Origin: Streptomyces sp. MBT53 | GTDB lineage: Bacteria; Actinomycetota; Actinomycetes; Streptomycetales; Streptomycetaceae | Assembly: GCF_016654115.1 (NCBI RefSeq) | Contig: NZ_JAEQAZ010000031.1 | Location: 892-64,891, forward strand | Length of the DNA: 64,000 bases | Direction of reading: 5' to 3' | Shown here: positions 52,912 to 61,396 of the stretch, in pieces | How the letters are laid out: each line of letters starts with the position of its first letter | How positions within the stretch are numbered: position 1 is the first letter of the stretch | Program-made: the position numbers and the translations under genes | Notes under the pieces: model-generated | Seen by the model: only the letters and a program-made list of their open reading frames with translations | What the model was told of the DNA's origin: nothing | Database searches by the model: none

Positions 52912-55900
52912 TCAGAGGGTGACCAGTACGCCGTCCAGGGTGACCGTCGACCGGGCCGAGGTGCTGCCCGCGAGGACCCTGAGCTGCACCTTGTGGGACT
53001 TGACCGTCGTGCCGAGGGTGGCGGTGAACACCACCTGCCGGTAGGCGGTCTTCGCCGCGTAGGTGTTGACCGTGCCGACCGTCTTGCCGTCCACCACGAC
53101 CGCGAAGCGGCCTCCGTTGGACTTCTTGGTCGCGATCACGCGGAGTTGGGTGCCGTTCGCCGTGACGGAGACGTACGCGCCCTTCGTGGCGGAGGTGCGA
53201 ACGGTGCCCGCCCACGCGGCAGTTGCGGACGCCGACTTCCACGTGCCCGTGTAGTGCAGGGCCGTAGAACGGTCGTCGAGCGGGATACCCGTGGTCGCCG
53301 TCCTGCTCCAGGCGCCGGTCTGGCCGGCGTCGTCGTGGGCGCGGACGGAGAAGCGGTAGGTGACTCCGGGCACGGGCTTGACGGGGCTGCCCGACTTGCC
53401 GAAGGTCGCCGACGTCGCCGTGGTCGCGGTGCGCCAGGTCTGGAGCGGGCCGAGCGTCCAGGCGCCCGCACTGTTGCGGGTGGTGACGCGCCAGGCGATG
53501 TCGTACGACTTCACGCCCGCCGTCTTCGCCGACCAGGTGACCGGCACGGCCGCGGTGGTTCCCGCGCTGCTCGCGACGGCCGGTGCGGTGACGGTGGCGG
53601 CGGGGACGGTCCGGCGCAGGGTGACCTTGCCGGTGGCGTCGGCCGCCGGGCGGCCGGTGACCGTGTCGGTCGCGGTCAGCGTCCAGGTGTAGGCGCCCTC
53701 GGCGGCGGCCGTGCCGGTCCCCGTGGTGCCGTTCCACGACGGGGCGACCTTGCCGGTGGAGCTGGTGCCGGTCAGTGAACGCACCTGTGTGGAGCCGGAC
53801 TTGAGGGTGAGCGTCCAGTTCACCGGACGGTCGTAGGTCCAGGTCGGGCTCCAACTGTCCGACGAACCGTCGCCGTTGGGGCTGAAGCCGGTCGGGGCGG
53901 TCGCGGTCTTGGCCGCGGTGGGGACGCCCGCCCAGGTCACGTGGGTGACGCCGGAGGCGTCCATCCAGGCCGCCCAGGGGGCGTCACGGTCGACCGTCCA
54001 GCGTTCGGCGGCGCCCGTGTCGGCCCGGTCGGGGAGCGTGAAGAGCGCGTGTGCCGCGGTGTCCGTGCCGGTCAGGGACTGGGCGTTGAGGGTGACGGCG
54101 GTGCTGCCGGAGGCCTTGGTGAACGTGTAGAGGACGTCCGTGCCGAGGATCGGGCTGCGGACGAAGCCGGAGCCGTCCACGGTGGTGGTCGCCGAGCTGC
54201 CCGCCGTGAGGAGCAGGTAGGTGGAGGTGCCGGCTCCGCAGACGGCCAGGATGCGGGAGCCGCGTACCTGGAGACCTCCGGGTTGGCAGTTCACCGTGGC
54301 GACGGTGGTGACCGCGCCGGTCGTGATGTCGGTGCGGCGGATCGACCAGGTGGACGTGGTGCCGTTGCGCTCCGAGGTGTACAGGGCGCCGTCGGACAGG
54401 GCGCTGCCGGACGGCACCCGCTGGGAGTGCCCGTCCGCGAAGGTGTAGAGGAGCAGGGTGCCGTTGTACACCGTGGTCTTGTCCGAGAGCAGCGCGTGCG
54501 CGCCGTCGAAGTCCTCGACCGCCACCACCGAGGTGTCCGAGTACGCGAGCGGTGTGCCGACCTGCGTGCCGTTCTCGTAGACCTGGAACTGGCCCGCGAT
54601 CCCGGCCTGTGTCTGCTCGACCAGGATCCGTCCGCCGGCCGCGGCCAGCGTCTGGTGCACCAGGCCGCCGGAGAACGCCAGCACCCGCGACGGCGTGCTC
54701 GCCGAGGCCCCGGACGCACCGACCGTCACGTCCGAGCGGAGCACGACCCCGTCGAGGCGGGACGAGTCGTCGGCGGTGTAGAGCGTGCCGCCGGACAGGG
54801 CCAGCGCGTCCAGCCGGGCAAGTCCGGCGGGGATGGTCGTGGCGTCGCCCGCGGTGGTGGAGATCCGGCCGTCGGTGAGGGTCTGGAACGCGGCGTCGAC
54901 GTCGGGGCGGTAGAGCGAGGTACGCATCCTGCCGTCGTCGCCGACCTCCACGTCACCGAACGTGCCGCCGAGATCCTTGGCCGCGGTGGATCCGTCCCGG
55001 GGTATCGCGAACAGTTCGTTCGAGGCGTCGGAGTCGTTGCGCTGGTACCAGGCGAGGGTGTCGTCGCTGATCCAACGGGCGTTTGCGACCGGCAGGTCGA
55101 CGGTGGCCGGGGCGTCGCCGGGCGCCGAGCGCTGCCACTCGGTCAGGGTCGAGCCGTCGACGACACCGAAGTGGCCGGGGGTGAACTCCAGGGCCTGCGG
55201 GAGTTCGCCGGTGTCGGGCTCGGCCACGGTGACCGTCGTACCGGTGGCGAAGTCGACGTAGACGATCTGGTAGCCCCAGCCGGGCGCGGTCCGCCGCTCC
55301 ACCAGGGCGCCGTCGGCGTCCGAGTCGAGGATCTCGTACTGCTCGTCGCCGGAGAGGAGGGTGCGGTCCGAGGCGCCGGGGGTGCGCAGCAGCAGGCGGA
55401 CCAGGTAGGCGGAGGTGTCGTCCTGGTAGCTCTGCTGGACGAGGATGCCGTCGCCGGCCTGTCCCCGGTAGCGCTCGTCGCCGGCGGCGCCCGAACTGTC
55501 GTAGGCGACCGGGAGGACGTCCTCGGCGCCGGAGCCGAGATGGCGCAGGGTCACGTGGTCGGCGAGATCGCCGTTCGGGTTGGTGGAGGTGGCCGCGGCC
55601 ACGACACCGTCCTGGACGGACACCGTGTGGACGGTCACCGTCTCACCCGTGCCGGCGAGCCGGCCGAGATCCTGCGGGGTGCCTCCGGCGACGGCGAGCC
55701 AGCCGTGCGCCCCCGTGTCGGCCGCGGTCGCCTGACTCCAGACGACCGTCTGGCCGGAACCGGACAGATCGGTGGCGGCGGGCGCGGAGGTCGTCCGCGC
55801 GGGGAGTGTCGCCGACACGTCGGACGCGGATCCGGTCGCGGGTGCGGCGACGGCCGGGACGGTGGTAACGGCCTGGGCCACGGCGAGGGCCGTGAGGGCC

Positions 55901-55941
55901 GCTACCGGGACGGCTAGGAAGCGGCGTCTGTGGGAAGGCAT
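52912..55941 (-). CDS. large secreted protein with C-terminal Ig/fibronectin-type domains
   Basis: A 1009-residue exported protein. Signal peptide (LAVPVAALTALAVAQAVTTV), then a long propeller-like N-terminal region of about 600 residues with repeated short blades. Next is a FlgD-type Ig domain (GFSPNGDGSSDSWSPTWTYD, near residue 650), a fibronectin type III-like domain (VKSYDIAWRVTTRNSAGAW to RFSVRAHDDAGQTGAWS), and a C-terminal beta-sandwich (KVQLRVLAGSTSARSTVTLD). Typical of Streptomyces surface or exoprotein scaffolds; function unknown. An inverted repeat lies just upstream. Confidence 0.88.
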   Translation of the reverse strand: MPSHRRRFLAVPVAALTALAVAQAVTTVPAVAAPATGSASDVSATLPARTTSAPAATDLSGSGQTVVWSQATAADTGAHGWLAVAGGTPQDLGRLAGTGETVTVHTVSVQDGVVAAATSTNPNGDLADHVTLRHLGSGAEDVLPVAYDSSGAAGDERYRGQAGDGILVQQSYQDDTSAYLVRLLLRTPGASDRTLLSGDEQYEILDSDADGALVERRTAPGWGYQIVYVDFATGTTVTVAEPDTGELPQALEFTPGHFGVVDGSTLTEWQRSAPGDAPATVDLPVANARWISDDTLAWYQRNDSDASNELFAIPRDGSTAAKDLGGTFGDVEVGDDGRMRTSLYRPDVDAAFQTLTDGRISTTAGDATTIPAGLARLDALALSGGTLYTADDSSRLDGVVLRSDVTVGASGASASTPSRVLAFSGGLVHQTLAAAGGRILVEQTQAGIAGQFQVYENGTQVGTPLAYSDTSVVAVEDFDGAHALLSDKTTVYNGTLLLYTFADGHSQRVPSGSALSDGALYTSERNGTTSTWSIRRTDITTGAVTTVATVNCQPGGLQVRGSRILAVCGAGTSTYLLLTAGSSATTTVDGSGFVRSPILGTDVLYTFTKASGSTAVTLNAQSLTGTDTAAHALFTLPDRADTGAAERWTVDRDAPWAAWMDASGVTHVTWAGVPTAAKTATAPTGFSPNGDGSSDSWSPTWTYDRPVNWTLTLKSGSTQVRSLTGTSSTGKVAPSWNGTTGTGTAAAEGAYTWTLTATDTVTGRPAADATGKVTLRRTVPAATVTAPAVASSAGTTAAVPVTWSAKTAGVKSYDIAWRVTTRNSAGAWTLGPLQTWRTATTATSATFGKSGSPVKPVPGVTYRFSVRAHDDAGQTGAWSRTATTGIPLDDRSTALHYTGTWKSASATAAWAGTVRTSATKGAYVSVTANGTQLRVIATKKSNGGRFAVVVDGKTVGTVNTYAAKTAYRQVVFTATLGTTVKSHKVQLRVLAGSTSARSTVTLDGVLVTL

Positions 55942-55968
55942 GGCAGCCCGATCTCTCTTCGAACCCTC

Positions 55969-56005
55969 TTCGAACCCGCTCCGAATGGTTTCGAGCGGGT
56001 TCGAA
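55969..56005. repeat. 13-bp inverted repeat upstream of the large secreted-protein gene
   Basis: TTCGAACCCGCTC (55969-55981) and GAGCGGGTTCGAA (55993-56005), perfect, with an 11-base spacer; an extra TTCGAACCC precedes it at about 55958. It could terminate the kinase transcript or act as an operator for the secreted-protein gene that starts at 55941. Confidence 0.6.
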
Positions 56006-56070
56006 CATCAAGGCGGGGATTGTCACACGGAGATCAGAACCGGCCGACGGCGGGATGCCGTTCCGGACAC

Positions 56071-57204
56071 CTAGGGGATCGGCCCCGGGAGTTCCACGGT
56101 GATCCGGAGTCCGCCGGTGGGGCGGGCGGTGAGGGTGAGGGTGCCGTCGTGTGCCTGGGTGATGGTCTTGACGATGGCCAGGCCCAGGCCGACGCCCGCC
56201 TGGTCGGTGTGGACGCGCTCGGTGCCGCGCTGGAACGGTTCGGTGAGGGTCGGGACCAGTTGCGGGGCGAGTCTCTCGCCGGTGTTCTCGACCGTGAGTG
56301 CCACCGTCCTCGGGCGGACCTCGGTGGTCACCCGCACGGTGCCCTCTACGGGCAGGTTGTGGACGATCGCGTTGTGCACGAGGTTCGTGGTCAGCTGCAG
56401 CAGCAGCGCCGACGATCCCGTGGTCGGGGTGATGTCGCCGCCGGTCTCGACGGTGACGCCGTGCTTCTCCGCGAGCGGGAGCAGCGTCTCGGTGGCCTCC
56501 TCCGCGAGCAGCGACAGGTCGACGTGTTCCGGGGTGAAGGACCGCTGGTCGGCGCGGCTGAGCAGGAGCAGGGCCTCGATGAGGTCGATCGCGCGGGTGT
56601 TGACCGCGCTGAGGCGGTCGATGACCTCGCCGGTGTCGCGGCTCGGGTCGGTGCGGGCCACGTCGAGGAGCGTCTTCGAGACGGCCAGCGGGGTGCGCAG
56701 CTCGTGCGAGGCGTTGGCCGCGAACCTCCGCTGACCGGCGACATGCGCTTCGAGCCGCGCGAGCATCGTGTCGAAGGAGTCGGCCAGTTCGCGGAACTCG
56801 TCCTTGCTGCCCGGCAGTTGGATCCGGTGCGCGAGCGATCCGGTCGCGGCCAGCCGGGTGGCGCCGGTGATACGGGTCAGCGGGGCGAGCATCCGGCCCG
56901 CCAGGAACCAGCCCCCGACGAGCCCGAACACCAGCAGGCAGGCCAGCGAGACGACCGCGATCGGGGCGAAGGCGCGGACGACGGCGCCCTGGTAGCCGGG
57001 CATGAGGACGAGCCCGACGTGGCGCACGCGGCTCAGGAAGACCCACACGGCGGCGAGCAGGAGCACACCGGCGACCATGAGGAAGCCGGCGTAGCTGAGG
57101 GTGAGTTTGACGCGGACGCTGAGGCCGGGGGGTCTGTCCATGGGACCGGGGGGCCTGTCCGTCGGACCAGGAGGCCTGTCCGTCAGACCGGGGGGCCTAT
57201 CCAT
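56071..57204 (-). CDS. sensor histidine kinase
   Basis: A 377-residue membrane histidine kinase. Two transmembrane helices (VKLTLSYAGFLMVAGVLLLA, VVSLACLLVFGLVGGWFLAG) flank a short extracellular loop of about 30 residues. A HAMP domain precedes the phosphoacceptor box NASHELRTPLAVSKTLLDVA (His near residue 170). ATPase boxes: NLVHNAIVHN and GVGLGLAIVKTITQAH. The cytoplasmic N-terminus is four DRPPG units. ATG 57204 overlaps the response-regulator stop by 8 bases, so it is the second gene of the operon. Confidence 0.93.
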   Translation of the reverse strand: MDRPPGLTDRPPGPTDRPPGPMDRPPGLSVRVKLTLSYAGFLMVAGVLLLAAVWVFLSRVRHVGLVLMPGYQGAVVRAFAPIAVVSLACLLVFGLVGGWFLAGRMLAPLTRITGATRLAATGSLAHRIQLPGSKDEFRELADSFDTMLARLEAHVAGQRRFAANASHELRTPLAVSKTLLDVARTDPSRDTGEVIDRLSAVNTRAIDLIEALLLLSRADQRSFTPEHVDLSLLAEEATETLLPLAEKHGVTVETGGDITPTTGSSALLLQLTTNLVHNAIVHNLPVEGTVRVTTEVRPRTVALTVENTGERLAPQLVPTLTEPFQRGTERVHTDQAGVGLGLAIVKTITQAHDGTLTLTARPTGGLRITVELPGPIP

Positions 57205-57880
57205 GGGGGCCTCCCTCACTTGCTGTGTCGATGCGGTAGCCGACTCCCGGCACCGTGGCGATCAGCCAGGGTTCGCCGAGCCGTTTGCGCAGGGCCGAGA
57301 CGGTGATGCGGACGGCGTTGGTGAAGGGGTTGGCGTTCTCGTCCCAGGCCCGCTCCAGGAGATCCTCGGCGCTGACGACGCCACCCTGCGCGGCGACGAG
57401 AACCTCCAGCACGGCGAACTGCTTGCGGGTGAGCGCGACATGGCGTCCCTCGCGGAACACCTCCCGGCGGAAGGGGTCGAGGCGCAGCCCCGCGATCTCC
57501 CACACGGGCGGCCTGTTGTGGCCGCGCCTGCGGTCGAGGGCTCTGAGCCTGAGCACGAGTTCGCGGAGTTCGAAGGGTTTCGTGAGGTAGTCGTCGGCGC
57601 CGAGTTCGAAGCCGGACGCCTTGTCGTCGATGCGGTCGGCGGCGGTGAGCATGAGGATCGGGACGCCGCTGCCGGAGGCGACGATACGGCGGGCGACCTC
57701 GTCGCCGGAGGGGCCGGGGATGTCACGGTCGAGGACGGCGATGTCGTAGGCGTTGATGTCCAGCAGTTCCAGGGCGGTGTCGCCGTCGCCCGCGATGTCG
57801 GCCGCGATCGCCTCCAGGCGCAGGCCGTCGCGGACGGCCTCGGCCAGATAGGGCTCGTCCTCGACGATCAGCACACGCAT
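57197..57880 (-). CDS. OmpR-family response regulator
   Basis: A 227-residue regulator. Receiver domain: VEDEPYLAEAVRDGL, phosphoacceptor Asp in VLDRDIPG near residue 51, Thr in MLTAAD and Lys in YLTKPFELREL. C-terminal winged helix with RKQFAVLEVLVAAQGGVVSA and NAVRITVSALRKRLGEPWLI, VPGVGYRI. First gene of the operon with the kinase. Divergent from an EEP-fold protein whose promoter carries an 11-bp-spaced TATCG direct repeat that recurs at 59192. Confidence 0.94.
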   Translation of the reverse strand: MRVLIVEDEPYLAEAVRDGLRLEAIAADIAGDGDTALELLDINAYDIAVLDRDIPGPSGDEVARRIVASGSGVPILMLTAADRIDDKASGFELGADDYLTKPFELRELVLRLRALDRRRGHNRPPVWEIAGLRLDPFRREVFREGRHVALTRKQFAVLEVLVAAQGGVVSAEDLLERAWDENANPFTNAVRITVSALRKRLGEPWLIATVPGVGYRIDTASEGGPHG

Positions 57881-57905
57881 GCCGCCGAGGCTACGAGCCC
57901 GCGCG

Positions 57906-57967
57906 TATCGGTGACGTATCGAAAAGTTCATACGCGGCGGCAACACGGGGTGGCCTGGACTGATGGC
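57906..57967. promoter_or_regulatory. probable response-regulator box, copy 1
   Basis: TATCG at 57906-57910 and 57917-57921 (11 bp apart, one helical turn), then CATACGCG at 57929-57936, in the 87-bp gap between the response-regulator gene and the EEP-fold gene. The 54 bases 57917-57970, up to and including the ATG, match 59203-59256 at 43 positions with no gap. Confidence 0.7.
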
Positions 57968-59074
57968 ATGAGCGCAGAGGTGGATGTCGGTCGGGTGGAC
58001 AGCGTCGGGCGAGAGGGAAGCGCGGGCCGTCGCGACACGGGCACCCGGCACACCCGCGTCCGCATCCGGGTCCGCGTCGGCCGGATGATCCGCCTCGCCA
58101 TCCGGCCGGGGCCCTGGAAGCGGGCCCCGGTCTCGACCGTGCTCGCGTTGTCGCTCGGGCTGCTCCTGCTGCTGCACTCGTGGATCCCGGACCGGGTCGG
58201 GGGGCTCGGCAGCCTGGTGGAGACCTTCCTGCCGTGGTTCGGTCTGGTCGTGCCGGTGCTGCTGGCCCGCGCGCTCCGGCGCCGCTCCGCCGCCGCGACG
58301 GTCGCGCTGGTGCTGCCGGTGGCGGTGTGGCTGAACCTCTTCGGCGGACTGCTCGGCGACAAGTCCCACGGGCCCGGCGACCTCACCGTGGTCAGCCACA
58401 ACGTGGGCGCCGACAACCCCGACCGGACCGGCACCGCCCGCGACCTGGCCGCCGCCGGCGCGGACGTACTGGCGCTGGAGGAACTGACCCCGCGCGCGAG
58501 TCGCACGTACGAGAAGGAACTGGCGACGGCGTACCCGTACCACGCGGTGCTGGGCACGGTCGGGGTGTGGAGCAGGCTGCCGCTGTCGGACACCCGGGCG
58601 GTCGACACCGCGATGGACGTCGGGCCGCTGGCGGACCGCCTGCCGGCCGGTGCCAGGGCGGCCGAGAACCGGGCGCTGCGCACCACGGTGACCACGGACC
58701 GGGGACCGCTCGCGGTGTACGTGGCCCATCTGGGATCCGTCCGCGTGCTGCCCAGCAGCGGCTTCAGCACGGGCGACCGGGACCGGGGCGCGAAGGCGCT
58801 CGCCAAGGCCGTCGCCGCCGAGCCGGACCGGCGGGTGGTGCTGCTCGGCGACCTCAACGGCACGACGGACGACCGCGAGTTCAAGGGCGTGACCTCACGA
58901 CTGCGCTCGGCCCAGGACACGGCCGGGGACGGCTTCGGCTTCAGCTGGCCGGCGAGGTTCCCGGTGGCCCGGATCGACCAGATCCTGGTGCGGGGCGTGC
59001 GGCCGACGCGGTCGTGGGTACTGCCGGCCACGGGCAGCGACCACTTGCCGGTGGCGGCGGGGATCAGCTGGTGA
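57968..59074 (+). CDS. endonuclease/exonuclease/phosphatase-fold membrane protein
   Basis: A 368-residue protein: basic N-terminus of about 55 residues, three transmembrane helices (STVLALSLGLLLLLHSWIP, WFGLVVPVLLARAL, AATVALVLPVAVWLNLFGGL), then an extracytoplasmic EEP domain. Its metal and catalytic residues lie in VVSHNVGADN, VLALEELTPR, VYVAHLGSVR, LLGDLNGTTDD and GSDHLPVA. Such proteins may be phosphodiesterases or lipid phosphatases. ATG 57968. The duplicated promoter places it under the adjacent two-component system. Confidence 0.9.
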   Translation: MSAEVDVGRVDSVGREGSAGRRDTGTRHTRVRIRVRVGRMIRLAIRPGPWKRAPVSTVLALSLGLLLLLHSWIPDRVGGLGSLVETFLPWFGLVVPVLLARALRRRSAAATVALVLPVAVWLNLFGGLLGDKSHGPGDLTVVSHNVGADNPDRTGTARDLAAAGADVLALEELTPRASRTYEKELATAYPYHAVLGTVGVWSRLPLSDTRAVDTAMDVGPLADRLPAGARAAENRALRTTVTTDRGPLAVYVAHLGSVRVLPSSGFSTGDRDRGAKALAKAVAAEPDRRVVLLGDLNGTTDDREFKGVTSRLRSAQDTAGDGFGFSWPARFPVARIDQILVRGVRPTRSWVLPATGSDHLPVAAGISW

Positions 59075-59093
59075 ACACGCGTGAGGCCGCCTG

Positions 59094-59173
59094 AAGTTGT
59101 GGGCGGCCGAGGCAAGTTGTCGGCAGCCGCAGCAAGTTGTGGGCGGCCGCAGCAAGTTGTGGGCGGCCGCAGC
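59094..59173. repeat. four tandem 20-bp repeats
   Basis: Four consecutive 20-base units of consensus AAGTTGTGGGCGGCCGCAGC at 59094-59113, 59114-59133, 59134-59153 and 59154-59173. Units 3 and 4 are identical; units 1 and 2 differ at a few positions. They lie between the EEP-fold gene stop and the second response-regulator box. Each unit holds the palindrome GCGGCCGC or a variant. Confidence 0.85.
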
Positions 59174-59191
59174 TGCGAAACGAGCGGCCCA

Positions 59192-59253
59192 TATCGTCCG
59201 CGTATCGGAAACCGCATACGCGCCGGCAACACCGCGCCGCCTTGACTGAGGGC
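59192..59253. promoter_or_regulatory. probable response-regulator box, copy 2
   Basis: TATCG at 59192-59196 and 59203-59207 (11 bp apart), then CATACGCG at 59215-59222, ahead of the truncated FemAB-like gene at 59254. Same layout and spacing as copy 1. Confidence 0.68.
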
Positions 59254-59526
59254 ATGGTCCACAGCGAGCGAGCCCGAACAGCAGCCCGGAGTCTGACAGT
59301 TGAGCCGATCGGCGCCGACGAGCACCTGGCGTTCGTACGGGCGCAGCGGTCGGTCAGCTTTCTGCAGACCCCGGCGTGGGGGCGAGCCGCAGATGGGCGT
59401 AGGAGAACGTCCCGCGAGCGTAGAAAGCGGACACCCCACCGCGACACGGCCGGAAGTCGACGCACCGACCACCTTTGGTCGGGGTCCGACCAGCGCATTC
59501 GGCGCGGCAGCGCACGCCGGCAGTGA
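59254..59526 (+). pseudogene. FemAB-like peptidoglycan bridge transferase, N-terminal remnant
   Basis: The first 45 or so residues match the start of FemAB/FemX-type aminoacyltransferases (SLTVEPIGADEHLAFVRAQR, SVSFLQTPAWGRA). Then the sequence turns into Arg/Thr-rich residues and stops after 90 codons, whereas the family has about 360-400. The start and promoter are intact and match the EEP-fold gene's promoter. A functional copy would have added amino acids to lipid II side chains. The rest has been deleted. Confidence 0.55.
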
Positions 59527-59643
59527 TCAGCGCCCGGCGGCAGCGACCAGCGCACATCGGTAGGCATCGGCATCGACCAAAGTCGTACCCACCGCAGACC
59601 TTGCGCCGATGCGCCGGCCGACGGCCCGTCGCAGAGTGGGCGC

Positions 59644-59837
59644 ATGGACACACAGCGGACACAGAGGACAGCACAGACAGCACAGACAGCACGCACAACA
59701 CAGACCAGGCAGACCAAGGGCGACTACGTCGGCACCACCGCGGACGAGCTGCGCGCGAAGACCAAGGCCGACCGGATCTCGGCCGGCATCAGTCAGAAGG
59801 TCCTCTTCCAGCGGCGCGCGCCCGGCCACTTGGCCCG
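59644..59837 (+). pseudogene. short coding remnant with a repeat start
   Basis: An open frame from ATG 59644 begins with QRTQRTAQTAQTARTTQTR-like residues coded by ACAGACAGC repeats (59655-59715). It then reads GDYVGTTADELRAKTKADRI and SAGISQKVLFQR with strong coding-type third positions, and then runs antisense into the TetR gene. It looks like the first 60 codons of a truncated gene. Family not recognised. 59527-59643 holds nothing I can support. Confidence 0.35.
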
Positions 59838-60500
59838 TCACTGCGGCTCGCCCCTCCGCGGCGGACGGGGAGCGATCGTCGCGGTGAGGGTGTCGGTCAG
59901 CCACTGCTCGTAGGTGGCGGTGGACCAGCCGCGGCCCGCTGTGAGTTGGGTGAACAGTTGGGGGCCGGCCAGGGCCCAGACGATGTCCACGAGGTGGGCC
60001 GGGTCCGCGTCCGGGGCGAGTGCGCCGGTCTGGTCGAGGTGGGTGACGAACGTGGTGACGCCGGTGAGGCGTTCCTGCTCGGCGGTGTCCAGGACCTCGC
60101 CGACGTCCGGGCCGGCCTGGGTCAGCAGGGCGAAGAGGGCGGCGACCCGTTCGTGGATTCCGCGGACGTACGCGGCGTAGAGCCGGAGCTTGGTGTCCAG
60201 TTCCCGTATGGCCAGGAACTCCTGGACCTGCGGGCGGTCCGCCATGGGCACCGGTTCGTCGTCCCCGGCGAGCGTGATGTCCCACAGGGCCTTCACCATG
60301 CCCGGCTTGCCGCCGAACGACTTGTACACCGTCTCGGGGGACACACCCGCCCGCTCGGCCACGGCCCGCACGGTCGTGGCGTGGTAGCCCTCCCGGAAGA
60401 GCAGCTCGCGGCAGGCCGTCAGCACCGCGGCCCGGTTGCGGCGCGCGGCCTCGCGGCGGCCCTCGGAGTTGTAGGACCGACGTGGCGTCCCGTCCGTCAT
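59838..60500 (-). CDS. TetR/AcrR family transcriptional regulator
   Basis: A 220-residue TetR protein: HTH at about residues 22-65 (LLFREGYHATTVRAVAERAG, VSPETVYKSFGGKPGMVKAL), then a ligand domain with LRLYAAYVRGIHERVAALFA and a C-terminal WLTDTLTATIAPRP. ATG 60500 is used; ATG 60515 is an alternative. Divergent from a metallo-beta-lactamase-fold gene, with the palindrome TACAGTCGACTGTA in the 65-bp gap, so it probably represses that gene and itself. Confidence 0.93.
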   Translation of the reverse strand: MTDGTPRRSYNSEGRREAARRNRAAVLTACRELLFREGYHATTVRAVAERAGVSPETVYKSFGGKPGMVKALWDITLAGDDEPVPMADRPQVQEFLAIRELDTKLRLYAAYVRGIHERVAALFALLTQAGPDVGEVLDTAEQERLTGVTTFVTHLDQTGALAPDADPAHLVDIVWALAGPQLFTQLTAGRGWSTATYEQWLTDTLTATIAPRPPRRGEPQ

Positions 60501-60521
60501 CGGCGCACCATCCAATTCTGT

Positions 60522-60535
60522 TACAGTCGACTGTA
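60522..60535. promoter_or_regulatory. TetR-type operator
   Basis: TACAGTCGACTGTA, a perfect 14-bp palindrome, followed by a half-site ATACTGT at 60540-60546, between the divergent TetR and metallo-beta-lactamase genes. Confidence 0.75.
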
Positions 60536-60565
60536 TCGAATACTGTCCGGTCGCCGGAGGCTCGT

Positions 60566-61333
60566 ATGTCCCGTCCCGCGCCCACGCAGGTCGCCGCCGG
60601 TGTCCACCGCCTCGGCGACCACGGCGTCAACTTCTACCTGATCGAGGACCCCGACGGTCTGGTCCTGGTCGACGCGGGACTGCCCGCCCACCTCGCGCAG
60701 CTGCGCGCGCTGCTGGCCGACCTCGGCCGCGGCGAGGCGGACATCCACGCCGTGCTGCTGACCCATGGCCACCCCGACCACACCGGTCTGGCCCGCCCCC
60801 TCCAGGAGGCGGGCGCCGACCTCTGGGTTCATGAGGGGGACGCCGCGATCCTGCGCGACGGTCCGCGCAGCGCGATGAAGCACGCCAAGCCCGAGCGGTC
60901 GATGCTGCCGTATCTGCTGCGCAGGCCCGCGGCGCTCGCGCTCCCGCTGGGGCTGGCCCGTTCCGGGGCGTTCACCGCCCGCCCGGTGCTCGGTGCGCGG
61001 GAGTTCGACGCCGACCGGGTGATGAAAGAGGTGCCCGGCGCGCCCCGGGCCGTCGTACTGCCGGGTCACACACCCGGCAGCGCCGCGTACTTCTTCGCCG
61101 ACCGGGGACTGCTGTTCACCGGCGACGCCCTGGTGACCGTCGACGGTTTCACCCACCGCACCGGTCCCACCCTGGTGAGCCGCTGCTTCACCCACGACAG
61201 CGGGGCCGCGCTCGCCGCCCTCGACCGCCTGGACTTCCTGACGGCGGACCTGGTGCTGCCCGGCCACGGCGAGCCCTTCACCGAGGGCATCCGGGCCGCC
61301 ACCCGACAGGCCCGGGAGTTCGGCATCCACTGA
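60566..61333 (+). CDS. metallo-beta-lactamase-fold hydrolase
   Basis: A 255-residue MBL-fold protein with the dinuclear zinc ligands: VLLTHGHPDHTGLARPLQEA (HxHxDH), VVLPGHTPGSAAYFF, LLFTGDALV and the final His in LVLPGHGEP. N-terminus GVHRLGDHGVNFYLIEDPDG is typical of the glyoxalase II/RNase Z-like hydrolases. GGAGG lies just before ATG 60566. Probably induced when the divergent TetR binds its ligand; the cupin gene follows after 63 bases. Confidence 0.93.
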   Translation: MSRPAPTQVAAGVHRLGDHGVNFYLIEDPDGLVLVDAGLPAHLAQLRALLADLGRGEADIHAVLLTHGHPDHTGLARPLQEAGADLWVHEGDAAILRDGPRSAMKHAKPERSMLPYLLRRPAALALPLGLARSGAFTARPVLGAREFDADRVMKEVPGAPRAVVLPGHTPGSAAYFFADRGLLFTGDALVTVDGFTHRTGPTLVSRCFTHDSGAALAALDRLDFLTADLVLPGHGEPFTEGIRAATRQAREFGIH

Positions 61334-61396
61334 ACTCCCGTATCACCCCAGCCAGTTGTTCCGACTCTTCCGACACATGCCCTGCGAGGACACGAC

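Noticed and set aside
53941..55917. 658-codon plus-strand open frame
   Set aside because: Antisense to the large secreted protein; the peptide is Gly/Val/Asp/Arg-rich with no domain or signal features.
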